From assembly GCA_021788495.1 (NCBI GenBank), contig JAJYKQ010000023.1:1-13961 (forward strand): 13,961 nt of DNA, written 5' to 3'. Positions 7,363 to 13,769 of this stretch are shown piece by piece. The notes under the pieces were generated by a model. It did no database searches. It saw only the letters and a list, made by a program, of their open reading frames with translations, and had not been told where the DNA came from. This stretch comes from a bacterium (GTDB taxonomy: Bacteria; SZUA-79; Acidulodesulfobacterales; Acidulodesulfobacteraceae). The position numbers and the translations under genes are program-made. Each line of letters begins with the position of its first letter. Positions within the stretch are counted from its first letter, which is position 1.

Positions 7363-7617
7363 TTAATCGTGATGAAGAAACTTGTCGTCTTGAACCTTGT
7401 CGTGTTTTCTTATGTATTCCATAAGCATTGCCGCATGTTCTTTTTCTTCGTCTCTGTTATGCGCAAGAATATGTTTAAGCTCCTCATCGGCAGTATATTC
7501 GATTCTTTCCTGATACCAGTTAATTGCCTGAAATTCCTCTATAAGCGATTGTCTGGCCATTTCTAAATTTCTGGTTTCTTCGCTTAAAACATCGTCTAAA
7601 TGGTGTTCGTCGCACAT
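7363..7617 (-). CDS. Encapsulated-ferritin-like (EncFtn) small ferritin
   Basis: An 84-residue protein of the EncFtn/rubrerythrin-like family. EncFtn forms a decamer of dimers, with a diiron ferroxidase site at each dimer interface, and oxidises Fe2+. The family signatures are present: Glu28 with 'INWYQER' (32-38) in the first helix, and 'ILAHNRDEEKEHAAM' (50-64) carrying Glu58 and His61, then a 'EYIRKHD' second-helix end. Glu28, Trp34, Tyr35, Glu58 and His61 align with the site residues of the Rhodospirillum rubrum protein. A strong AAGGAGG ends 8 bases before the ATG at 7617. The protein stops at 'DDKFLHHD' shortly after helix 2. It lacks the C-terminal extension with an encapsulin-targeting peptide, and no encapsulin gene is present in this window. 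The His/Asp-rich ends (residues 3-9 and 78-84) could bind metal. A cytoplasmic stand-alone form is the simplest reading. Confidence 0.88.
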   Translation of the reverse strand: MCDEHHLDDVLSEETRNLEMARQSLIEEFQAINWYQERIEYTADEELKHILAHNRDEEKEHAAMLMEYIRKHDKVQDDKFLHHD

Positions 7618-7719
7618 TGCCTTGTCCTCCTTAAATAATTAAATCAAGCTTTATTTTATTATTAATCAATTAGAATTTAAAATTTAAAATTTTATGCATT
7701 AAATCCTTCTATTTTTTTT

Positions 7720-7728
7720 ATTATAGCA
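7720..7728 (-). promoter_or_regulatory. Extended -10 promoter of the EncFtn-like gene
   Basis: The minus strand reads TGCTATAAT (7728-7720), the same extended -10 as at the SRP RNA gene. Transcription would begin near 7713, giving a leader of about 95 bases. The leader is AT-rich and contains a near-palindromic AAAATTTTAAATTTTAAATT (7695-7676), possibly a site for an iron or redox regulator; that is speculative. Confidence 0.45.
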
Positions 7729-7754
7729 AATTACTGCATAAATTGAAAGCCTTC

Positions 7755-7781
7755 TTGAAAAAAATGCTTCAATCGTATAAT
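7755..7781 (+). promoter_or_regulatory. Predicted promoter of the universal stress protein gene
   Basis: TTGAAA (7755-7760) and TATAAT (7776-7781) are 15 bases apart, a little short. The -10 places transcription start near 7788, directly at the ATG at 7790, with no Shine-Dalgarno sequence between. This implies a leaderless or nearly leaderless mRNA. The divergent EncFtn-like promoter lies about 50 bases away. Confidence 0.45.
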
Positions 7782-7789
7782 ATTATTAT

Positions 7790-8281
7790 ATGGAAAAAGA
7801 AAAAAAAATTCTTATAGCGATAGATTTAAATTTTGAAACAGGATTTATATTGACGTCCGCTGCATCTTTTTTCAGGGAATCCGCCGTAAAGTTCCAAATT
7901 TTGCATGTGATTCCATACGATATTTTTTCCCTGTCCAATAAAAGGAACTTTTTAAAATCAGAATCGGCGGAAGTGCATCGAACTATAGAGGATGAATTGA
8001 AAGAATCCGGTTTATATTATTTAAATTACGAAATACTAGTTTATTCAGGCAATCCGCCGGAAGTAATAGTCAATTTTGCAAAAAAAAACGCCTCGGATAT
8101 CATTGTCGTAGGAACGCATCAAAGACTTGGGATTAAAGAAATATTATCAGGTTCCGTTTCTTTTTACGTCGCAAAACATTCGGTATGTCCGGTGCTTCTA
8201 ATTCCCCTTAAAAATACGGCAAAATTAACTGCAAAAGAGCTGATAAAAGATCCTGCACTGTCTTTAATAAATCCTTCCTGA
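7790..8281 (+). CDS. Universal stress protein (UspA family)
   Basis: A single-domain UspA-fold protein of 163 residues, cytoplasmic, probably nucleotide-binding and dimeric. It starts with 'KKILIAIDLN' (5-14). It has the central 'VYSGNPPEVIVNFAKKNASDIIVVGTH' region (84-110), then the ATP-binding loop 'GTHQRLGIKEILSGSVSFYV' (108-127), and ends the domain with 'CPVLLIPL' (133-140). The usual loop is G-2X-G-9X-G-S/T. Here the second glycine is Gln111, while Gly108, Gly121 and Ser122 are kept, so ATP binding is possible but not assured. A tail of about 20 residues follows the domain. There is no ribosome binding site, and the promoter suggests leaderless translation. The COG2509 gene begins 22 bases downstream, so the two may be co-expressed under stress or redox change; which stress is not visible. 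Confidence 0.88.
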   Translation: MEKEKKILIAIDLNFETGFILTSAASFFRESAVKFQILHVIPYDIFSLSNKRNFLKSESAEVHRTIEDELKESGLYYLNYEILVYSGNPPEVIVNFAKKNASDIIVVGTHQRLGIKEILSGSVSFYVAKHSVCPVLLIPLKNTAKLTAKELIKDPALSLINPS

Positions 8282-8303
8282 CATAATAATAAAAAATTAT
8301 AAT

Positions 8304-10166
8304 ATGATACTTGTTTACGATTTTAAAATATCGGTAAAAAATTATGAGACTCCATCTAAAAAGGAGGAAGAAGAAAAGTTTTGGGATTATTTCAGGCATT
8401 ATTTTAACGGGAAATTTTCATCGGAAATAAATAAAACGCATCATGGAGATAAATTAAATAAATTTGATATAGATGGTTTTAGCTGTAAAAAAATAAAAAT
8501 AATTAAAAAATCGCTTGATTTTAGGCAGAAAGAGCAGAAAAACGTCTATAAGGCTTTATTAAAATTTGAAGTTGACGATAAAAAACAAGAAGACATTATA
8601 AATCTTTTCTGCAGTTTAGATATAAAAGCCAGAAAAGCTAACTATGAAGAAGAAAAGCTTTTTTATCAAGAAAGCCGGTTGTTTGCCGGCGTAAATTCAT
8701 CTGAATCGGAAGGAGAAAGACGTAATGAAAACAATAATACGACCTATGAGAATAAAATTAAACTTAACAAAGCGAAAAAACCGGTCGTATTGATAGCAGG
8801 AATGGGTCCCGCAGGCATTTTTGCGGCCTTATATTTATTGGAACGCGGCATAAAGCCTATTTTAATAGAAAAAGGAAAATGCGTTGAAGAGAGAGCGAAA
8901 GACGTATCAGCTCTGATAAATAAAGGGAAATTTAACAAAAAAAGCAACGTGGTTTTCGGAGAAGGCGGAGCAGGAACTTTTTCCGACGGAAAACTAACTA
9001 CAAGAAAAAACGACGCGGCGGTGTCTTTTGTTTTAAATTTTTTTGTAAAAATGGGCGCCGATAAAAAAATTCTTTCCGAACATAAGCCGCATGTAGGCAG
9101 CGATATACTTATAAATATATTGCGGAATACAAGAAAATATCTTATAAACTGCGGTGCAGAAGTTTTTTTTGAAGAAGAATTAAAAGGTTTCGAAACTAAC
9201 GATAAAAATTATATAGTTTCGGCGGTAACCTGCAAAAGAAATATACCTTCGGATTTTTTAATTTTAGCCGCAGGTTCTAACAGCATGGATACATACGAAT
9301 TGCTGAAAAATAAGAATATATTTATGGAAAACAAACCATTTGCGGTAGGATTCAGGATAGAACACAAGAGAGATTTTATAGACTCCCTGTTTTTTAAAGG
9401 AAACAGGGATAAAAACCGTTTAAAATATAACGGCATATATTATAATGTTTCATCGAAAGAATACGGAGGCTATTCTTTCTGCATGTGTCCAGGCGGAGTA
9501 GTTATAAATTCCAGTTCCGACGAAAATATTCTTTCGGTCAACGGAATGAGTTATTCGAAGAGAAACCTCGAAAATTCAAACAGCGCTATTGTAGCTTCAG
9601 TAAGACAGGATATGATTTCTGGGTTAAATAAAAAAGAGTATTCCAAGGAAGGCGGTTTTCTTTTATTCAGAAGAGATTTAGAAATTAAAGCCTTTAATGC
9701 AGGAGGGGGCGGTTATAGTGCGCCGTATCAATACACCCCTGAATATATAGCGGATATCTTTAATAAAACCAAAGCTAAAAGCGAAGCGTCCGTTCATTTT
9801 AATTCCGCTTTAAAATTAGATAATGCAATTAAAAATAAAAAAATTATGCCTGTTCCGTCCTATAAACCTTCCGTTAAGTATTTTAACCTGTCTGAACTTA
9901 TGCCTGATTTTATAAATATTTCGATTGCAGGTTCTCTTATAGAATTTGAAAATAAATACGAAGGTTTTGTTTCAAATTCTATTTTGACGGGAATAGAAAC
10001 AGGAACGTCGTCGGCTGTTAGAATTAAAAGAGGCAGCGACTGCGAATCTGTCTCTGTTAAAGGTTTATATCCTTGCGGCGAAGGCGCCGGATATTCCGGA
10101 GGCATAGTAACAAGCGCTATAGACGGCATAAAATGCGCCGCAGCCGTAGCAAATAAAATTATTTAA
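8304..10166 (+). CDS. FAD-dependent dehydrogenase, COG2509 family
   Basis: A 620-residue flavoprotein of the uncharacterised COG2509 family (often annotated NAD(P)/FAD-dependent oxidoreductase). The N-terminal part (1-125) has the family's small domain, including 'IIKKSLDFRQK' (66-76). A linker of low complexity, rich in Glu, Asn and Lys (about 130-157), precedes the FAD-binding Rossmann motif 'VVLIAGMGPAGIFAALYL' (161-178). Then come 'GEGGAGTFSDGKLTTR' (219-234) and the C-terminal second FAD-contact segment 'PCGEGAGYSGGIVTSAIDG' (590-608). It is longer than many relatives (about 540), mainly through the N-terminal domain and linker. The reaction and substrate are unknown in the family. The start at 8304 fits the family N-terminus 'MILVYDFKISV', but there is no Shine-Dalgarno sequence; a TATAAT (8298-8303) directly abuts the ATG. 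Probably expressed with the upstream stress protein gene. Confidence 0.9.
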   Translation: MILVYDFKISVKNYETPSKKEEEEKFWDYFRHYFNGKFSSEINKTHHGDKLNKFDIDGFSCKKIKIIKKSLDFRQKEQKNVYKALLKFEVDDKKQEDIINLFCSLDIKARKANYEEEKLFYQESRLFAGVNSSESEGERRNENNNTTYENKIKLNKAKKPVVLIAGMGPAGIFAALYLLERGIKPILIEKGKCVEERAKDVSALINKGKFNKKSNVVFGEGGAGTFSDGKLTTRKNDAAVSFVLNFFVKMGADKKILSEHKPHVGSDILINILRNTRKYLINCGAEVFFEEELKGFETNDKNYIVSAVTCKRNIPSDFLILAAGSNSMDTYELLKNKNIFMENKPFAVGFRIEHKRDFIDSLFFKGNRDKNRLKYNGIYYNVSSKEYGGYSFCMCPGGVVINSSSDENILSVNGMSYSKRNLENSNSAIVASVRQDMISGLNKKEYSKEGGFLLFRRDLEIKAFNAGGGGYSAPYQYTPEYIADIFNKTKAKSEASVHFNSALKLDNAIKNKKIMPVPSYKPSVKYFNLSELMPDFINISIAGSLIEFENKYEGFVSNSILTGIETGTSSAVRIKRGSDCESVSVKGLYPCGEGAGYSGGIVTSAIDGIKCAAAVANKII

Positions 10167-10288
10167 AAAATTAATAAAAACTCTTGCAATAAATTTTGCA
10201 AAAATATAAAATTATTTCAAAGCGATTTTTATATAATATTATAGAATTATAATTACTAAACTTAATATTGTAAAAGCGGGTGCTTAAT

Positions 10289-10996
10289 ATGAAATTCTTA
10301 TCAAGCGGCGAATACAAGAAATTAATCGATCAAATAGGCGAACTTAAGAAAAAAAACGGCGAACTGGAAGATTCATTAAGGCGTAAAGACAGCGATATTT
10401 CTTCTGCGAGCGAAGGATACAAGAGAGAGCTGGAATCTTTAAAGTCTAAAATAGCTTCTCTTGAAGACGATATAGCCGGCAAAGATAATCTTTTAAATTC
10501 CTGTGCAAGCGATTCGGAAGAACTTCCAAAAATTACTGAAGAGCTTAATCAGCTTAAATTTAAATGCCTTGAATCTAAAACCGGAATCAAAAATTTTGTG
10601 GATTCGTTAAGCCACATGTATTCAAGCTCTTTTTCAACTCTTGAAAAAACCTATCAGGATTCGGTAGAACTTTATAAATTAACTCTTTTTACCGACGAAA
10701 TTTTAAGCGCAATAGTTTCTATTACCGACCAGATTAATCTGCTGGCTTTAAACGCCGCTATAGAAGCTGCAAGAGCCGGAGAAGCAGGAAGAGGATTTGC
10801 CGTAGTCGCCGACGAAGTCAGAAAATTATCGGAAAAATCGTCAAGCTCTACTAAAGAGATATCAAACGTTCTTTTCGGAATAAGGAAAGTAAGCGCCAAG
10901 CTTAACGACACGCTTAGGATAGACAGCAAGATGAACGAAGGACTTATGAAAACGATAAAAAATATAGACAATAAAGTTAGCGATATATGTGCTTAA
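10289..10996 (+). CDS. Cytoplasmic methyl-accepting chemotaxis-type signalling protein without sensor domain
   Basis: A 235-residue soluble chemoreceptor. Residues about 8-95 are predicted coiled coil (Leu, Lys, Glu and Ser in heptads), with no transmembrane segment or recognised sensor domain. The rest is a shortened MCP signalling domain with the highly conserved hairpin tip '[20 protein letters not shown]' and '[20 protein letters not shown]' (145-184), which contacts CheA and CheW. There is no C-terminal CheR/CheB docking pentapeptide. I chose the ATG at 10289 because GCGGG (10276-10280) is 8 bases upstream; a GTG at 10280 would add three residues. The gene is followed after 48 bases by a diiron O2-binding domain protein on the same strand. 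The pairing suggests that this receptor obtains its sensory input from that separate protein. No cheA, cheW or flagellar genes are in the window. A candidate -10 TATAAT lies at 10232-10237. Confidence 0.92.
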   Translation: MKFLSSGEYKKLIDQIGELKKKNGELEDSLRRKDSDISSASEGYKRELESLKSKIASLEDDIAGKDNLLNSCASDSEELPKITEELNQLKFKCLESKTGIKNFVDSLSHMYSSSFSTLEKTYQDSVELYKLTLFTDEILSAIVSITDQINLLALNAAIEAARAGEAGRGFAVVADEVRKLSEKSSSSTKEISNVLFGIRKVSAKLNDTLRIDSKMNEGLMKTIKNIDNKVSDICA

Positions 10997-11044
10997 AGTC
11001 AAGTGTTATAAATTCATTATAATATAATAAGAGGTATCCTAATT

Positions 11045-11806
11045 ATGGTATCAGAAGTATTATACGAATCCCCGAATCATAAATTCGTTTATATAGGAAA
11101 AGATGCCGATAGGCCGGATTATATAATAGACACAAATCAGTATCTGCTTGTTCACGACAAAGTCGCGACGATTATGGATCCAGGAGGAATAGAAATGTTT
11201 TCTTCCGTTTCTTCCGCTTTTGCCGGCGAAGTAAGAATGTCAGACGTAAAATATATATTTTGTTCGCATCAGGATCCTGACGTTAATTCGTCGCTCGCCT
11301 TATGGCTTTCTATTACCGACTCGAAAGTTATTATCGATAGAATATGGTCGACTTTTATTTCCCACTACGGCGCAAGACCGGAAAAGATGATAACGGTTGA
11401 CGACGGCAGTTCCATGAAGATTAATATGACTAAAGATTACGCTTTCGATATTATACCTGCGCATTATCTTCATTCGCCGGGCCAGCTCAATTTATACGAC
11501 CCTGTATCCAAGATACTTTTTACTGGAGATATAGGAGCCGCATTAGTGCCGAGGGAAGATTTTAAAAGCAAAAGAAAACCCAATATTTTTGTTCAGGATT
11601 TCGATTCTCATATTAAATATATGGAGTATTTTCATAAGAGATGGATGCCTTCTAACGAACCTAAAAAAGTATGGATAGAAAGAGTATCTAAAATGGATAT
11701 TGAAATTCTGGCGCCCCAGCATGGTCTTCTTTTTAAGGGCAAAGATATGATAGACAGATTTTTGAACTGGTTAGATGGTTTGAATGTCGGGCTGTATTCT
11801 AAATAA
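11045..11806 (+). CDS. Oxygen-binding diiron protein (ODP-like), metallo-beta-lactamase fold
   Basis: A 253-residue protein with the diiron metallo-beta-lactamase core of flavodiiron proteins but without the flavodoxin domain. Probable metal ligands: 'CSHQDPDVNSSL' (73-84; His75, Asp77, Asp79), 'AHYLHSPGQ' (139-147; His143, with His140 nearby), 'FTGDIGAALV' (159-168; Asp162) and 'APQHGLLF' (223-230; His226). In flavodiiron proteins the first motif is HxExDH; here it is HxDxD with Asn81 following, as in the flavodoxin-less branch. Stand-alone proteins of this type (ODP) in Treponema denticola bind O2 at an Fe-Fe site and regulate an adjacent chemoreceptor. The gene follows a sensor-less chemoreceptor by 48 bases, which strongly suggests the same partnership. 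GAGG (11031-11034) is 10 bases before the ATG. It could instead be an NO/O2 detoxifying enzyme, but no flavodoxin or rubredoxin partner is seen. Confidence 0.88.
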   Translation: MVSEVLYESPNHKFVYIGKDADRPDYIIDTNQYLLVHDKVATIMDPGGIEMFSSVSSAFAGEVRMSDVKYIFCSHQDPDVNSSLALWLSITDSKVIIDRIWSTFISHYGARPEKMITVDDGSSMKINMTKDYAFDIIPAHYLHSPGQLNLYDPVSKILFTGDIGAALVPREDFKSKRKPNIFVQDFDSHIKYMEYFHKRWMPSNEPKKVWIERVSKMDIEILAPQHGLLFKGKDMIDRFLNWLDGLNVGLYSK

Positions 11807-11841
11807 AAAATATAAAACTTAATTAAATTAATGTGCTCAAA

Positions 11842-11901
11842 AATTGAACAAAGCTTATCTTCATTAATATTAATATAACAAAAATAAAAAGCTGTTCAAT
11901 T
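11842..11901 (+). repeat. Imperfect inverted repeat downstream of the ODP-like gene
   Basis: AATTGAACA (11842-11850) is matched exactly by TGTTCAATT (11893-11901). After a two-base bulge the stem continues with GCTT (11853-11856) against AAGC (11889-11892). The interior contains the palindrome ATTAATATTAAT (11863-11874). It could fold as a long hairpin in the 3' region of the MCP-ODP transcript, or be an operator-type site. It has no downstream U-tract. Confidence 0.45.
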
Positions 11902-11939
11902 GTATTATTGTAATATAAATATTTTTTAAATTCATACTT

Positions 11940-11971
11940 GGGAGCCGGATTCGATGTCCGACTCCCTTTTT
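11940..11971 (+). terminator. Rho-independent terminator after the MCP-ODP pair
   Basis: GGGAGCCGGA (11940-11949) pairs with TCCGACTCCC (11957-11966) except for one C/A mismatch, around a 7-base loop. It is followed directly by TTTTT (11967-11971). This is the best intrinsic terminator in the window. It lies 134 bases after the ODP stop and 32 bases before scpB, so it probably ends the upstream transcript. If transcription starts even earlier, it could act as an attenuator for scpB. Confidence 0.75.
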
Positions 11972-12003
11972 GCGTTTTATAACATAAAAAATTAGACGCT
12001 TTT

Positions 12004-12645
12004 ATGTCAAATCATATTTTGCTGAATAATTACAGCGACGACTTAGATTCTCTGGTTCCGGCTATCGAGGCTATAATTTTCGCATCGGAAGAACCTGTTT
12101 CATTAAAAAAAATTATAGATTTATTCAAAGTAAAAAAAGAAGATGCATTAAAAGCCGTCGAATCTATAAAGCAGGAATTCAATGAAAAATCGAGCCACGG
12201 AGTTTATCTTTCCGTTAACGATAACGGAATAAGCTTTAAGACTAAACCTGAATATTTCGACGTAATATCCGGAAGCCTCGAAGTAAAGCCTATAAAATTT
12301 ACAGGACCTCAGCTTGAAACGTTATCTATTATAGCTTACAAACAGCCTGTTACTAAAAATGAAATCGATGCCGTCAGAGGATTCGATTCATCAAGCACAC
12401 TAAAATTCCTTCTCGAAAAAAACCTTATTAAAGTCGCTGGAAGAAAGGAAATAGTAGGAAGGCCTTTGATTTATAAAACAGGAGATTATTTTCTTGAAGT
12501 GTTTAACCTTAAAAATTTGAACGATTTGCCTTCAGTAAAAGAAATGGACGACTTTGCAAAGAAAAGCGTTTTAGAGGCTCTGAACGGCAGTGATAGCGAC
12601 ATAAAAACTAAAGAAACCAGTGAAGAACCTGCTTTATTTGAGTAG
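12004..12645 (+). CDS. scpB: Segregation and condensation protein B
   Basis: ScpB is the winged-helix kleisin-associated subunit of the bacterial SMC-ScpA-ScpB condensin complex, acting on the chromosome in the cytoplasm. The 213 residues contain the first winged-helix domain ('LVPAIEAIIFASEEPVSL', 17-34) and the second with the signature 'LSIIAYKQPVTKNEIDAVRG' (107-126), 'DSSSTLKFLLEKNLI' (128-142) and 'VAGRKEIVGRPLIYKTGDYF' (144-163), all expected for the family. The C-terminal 30 residues are acidic and low-complexity. The partner scpA, which usually precedes it, is not here; upstream lies a terminator and the ODP gene. No clear ribosome binding site precedes the ATG at 12004, but the family alignment supports a start close to it. 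Confidence 0.95.
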   Translation: MSNHILLNNYSDDLDSLVPAIEAIIFASEEPVSLKKIIDLFKVKKEDALKAVESIKQEFNEKSSHGVYLSVNDNGISFKTKPEYFDVISGSLEVKPIKFTGPQLETLSIIAYKQPVTKNEIDAVRGFDSSSTLKFLLEKNLIKVAGRKEIVGRPLIYKTGDYFLEVFNLKNLNDLPSVKEMDDFAKKSVLEALNGSDSDIKTKETSEEPALFE

Positions 12646-12748
12646 TTTTATTATGTTAACTTGTTTTTCTTATACATTTTATAAAACATTTAATTAAATT
12701 AATTTTTTAAAAGTTTCATTATATACATTAATTAAATGCACAAATTTG

Positions 12749-12757
12749 TGGTATAAT
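12749..12757 (+). promoter_or_regulatory. Extended -10 promoter of rpe
   Basis: TGGTATAAT (12749-12757) is an extended -10 element with no clear -35. Transcription would begin near 12764, giving a leader of about 75 bases that includes a (TATAA)-type AT tract (12791-12815) and then the ribosome binding site of rpe. Confidence 0.5.
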
Positions 12758-12839
12758 TAATAAAAATAAATCTACTGCGTTAATCAAATATATAATATAA
12801 TATAATATATAATAATAAATATTTAAACAGGAGGAAAAA

Positions 12840-13490
12840 TTGAAAAAGATTGCGCCTTCGATATTATCAGGCGATATATTAAATCTTTCCGAAGAAATAA
12901 AACTGCTTGAAGAAGCAGGCGTGGATTTTTTGCATATAGATATTATGGACGGCATATTCGTTCCCAATATTACTGCTGGATGGAATCTCGTTGAAGCGAT
13001 TAAAGCACGTACAGATATTCCATTAGACGTTCATTTAATGATAGACCGTCCTGAAAGATATATAGAACAGTTTGTTAAAAGCGGCGCAGATATATTAACG
13101 GTGCATTTTGAAGGAACGACCCATATTCACAGGGTAGTCGAAAGAATCAGGGAACTGGAGGCAAGCCCTGGAGTAGCGATAAATCCTGGAACGCCGGTAG
13201 ATTTTTTAAGCGAGATACTCAACGACGTAGACCTCGTTCTTATTATGTCTGTAGATCCTGGCTTTAGCGGCCAGGAATTTATATATTCTTCTTTATATAA
13301 GATTGAAAAGCTTCACAGAATAATACAAAAGAGGGAATTAGAAACTCAAATAGAAGTGGACGGCGGTATAAAAGTAATAAATATTGCAGAAGCGGCTAAT
13401 TCAGGCGCAGATATTATAGTCAGCGGCTCCGGAATATTGGGAACGAAAAATTATATCGAAACTATTAATGAAATGCGCGAAAGAATTTAA
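12840..13490 (+). CDS. rpe: Ribulose-phosphate 3-epimerase
   Basis: Interconverts D-ribulose 5-phosphate and D-xylulose 5-phosphate in the non-oxidative pentose phosphate pathway (and the Calvin cycle where present). A complete TIM-barrel of 216 residues with 'IAPSILS' (4-10), 'HIDIMDG' (32-38; metal ligand His32, catalytic Asp34), 'DVHLMI' (63-68; His65), 'MSVDPGFSGQEF' (136-147) and 'VDGGI' (173-177; catalytic Asp174), then the phosphate-binding 'VSGSGI' (194-199). The start codon is TTG at 12840, strongly supported by AGGAGG (12829-12834) five bases upstream and by the family N-terminus 'KKIAPSILS'. It appears to be a single transcription unit with its own extended -10 promoter; scpB lies 194 bases upstream. 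Confidence 0.97.
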   Translation: MKKIAPSILSGDILNLSEEIKLLEEAGVDFLHIDIMDGIFVPNITAGWNLVEAIKARTDIPLDVHLMIDRPERYIEQFVKSGADILTVHFEGTTHIHRVVERIRELEASPGVAINPGTPVDFLSEILNDVDLVLIMSVDPGFSGQEFIYSSLYKIEKLHRIIQKRELETQIEVDGGIKVINIAEAANSGADIIVSGSGILGTKNYIETINEMRERI

Positions 13491-13518
13491 TTACAAAAAA
13501 ATAAAGCAAAAAAAATAA

Positions 13519-13547
13519 TGGAAAAAAGATAAAATAAGTAATACAAT
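13519..13547 (+). promoter_or_regulatory. Predicted promoter of the tRNA-Pro gene
   Basis: TGGAAA (13519-13524) and TACAAT (13542-13547) are exactly 17 bases apart, four and five of six bases matching consensus. Transcription would begin near 13554, 15 bases before the mature tRNA. Confidence 0.4.
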
Positions 13548-13568
13548 AATAATTTGTACACTTCATTT

Positions 13569-13645
13569 CGGGACGTAGCGCAGCTCGGTAGCGCACTTGC
13601 TTCGGGAGCAAGGGGTCGCTGGTTCAAATCCAGTCGTCCCGACCA
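13569..13645 (+). tRNA. tRNA-Pro (anticodon CGG)
   Basis: A complete cloverleaf. The acceptor stem CGGGACG (13569-13575) pairs with CGTCCCG (13635-13641), followed by discriminator A and an encoded CCA (13643-13645). The anticodon stem CTTGC/GCAAG encloses the loop TTCGGGA, so the anticodon is CGG, reading CCG proline codons. The T arm GCTGG-TTCAAAT-CCAGT is standard. CCG is served by this tRNA; other proline tRNAs must be elsewhere. The 3' half of such genes is a common phage and island attachment site. Confidence 0.97.
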
Positions 13646-13739
13646 TTCAAAACCGCAGTAAATAAGCCTTTCAAGCAATATCCTATAATTGACATAATTT
13701 CTTAATATTGATAGAATTTAGGTAAATTTAACGAAATTT

Positions 13740-13767
13740 GGATACAAAAACGGATACATAGGATACA
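13740..13767 (+). repeat. Three direct GGATACA repeats
   Basis: GGATACA occurs at 13740-13746, 13752-13758 and 13761-13767, with 12- and 9-base spacing, directly upstream of an integrase-like start codon and about 95 bases after the tRNA-Pro end. Their placement would suit arm-type recombinase sites or operator repeats; this role is inferred. Confidence 0.55.
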
Positions 13768-13769
13768 GT

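Noticed and set aside
7369..7566. 65-residue plus-strand ORF
   Set aside because: Antisense shadow of the EncFtn-like gene, which has full family motifs and a strong ribosome site.
8208..10129. Minus-strand ORFs of 63-89 residues within the usp and COG2509 region
   Set aside because: Shadows of the plus-strand coding frames; no family resemblance.
10672..10971. 99-residue minus-strand ORF in the MCP gene
   Set aside because: Antisense to the highly conserved MCP tip; composition is what antisense of such coiled coil gives.
12791..12815. TATAA tandem tract before rpe, considered as a repeat array or multiple promoters
   Set aside because: Low-complexity AT sequence expected in this composition; the extended -10 at 12749 is better supported.
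12764..12839. Riboswitch in the rpe leader
   Set aside because: No GC-bearing stems or known aptamer core; the leader is almost only A and T.
13487..13678. 63-residue minus-strand ORF containing 'SGRLDLNQRPLAPEA'
   Set aside because: It is the antisense translation of the tRNA-Pro gene, a well-known spurious protein in databases.
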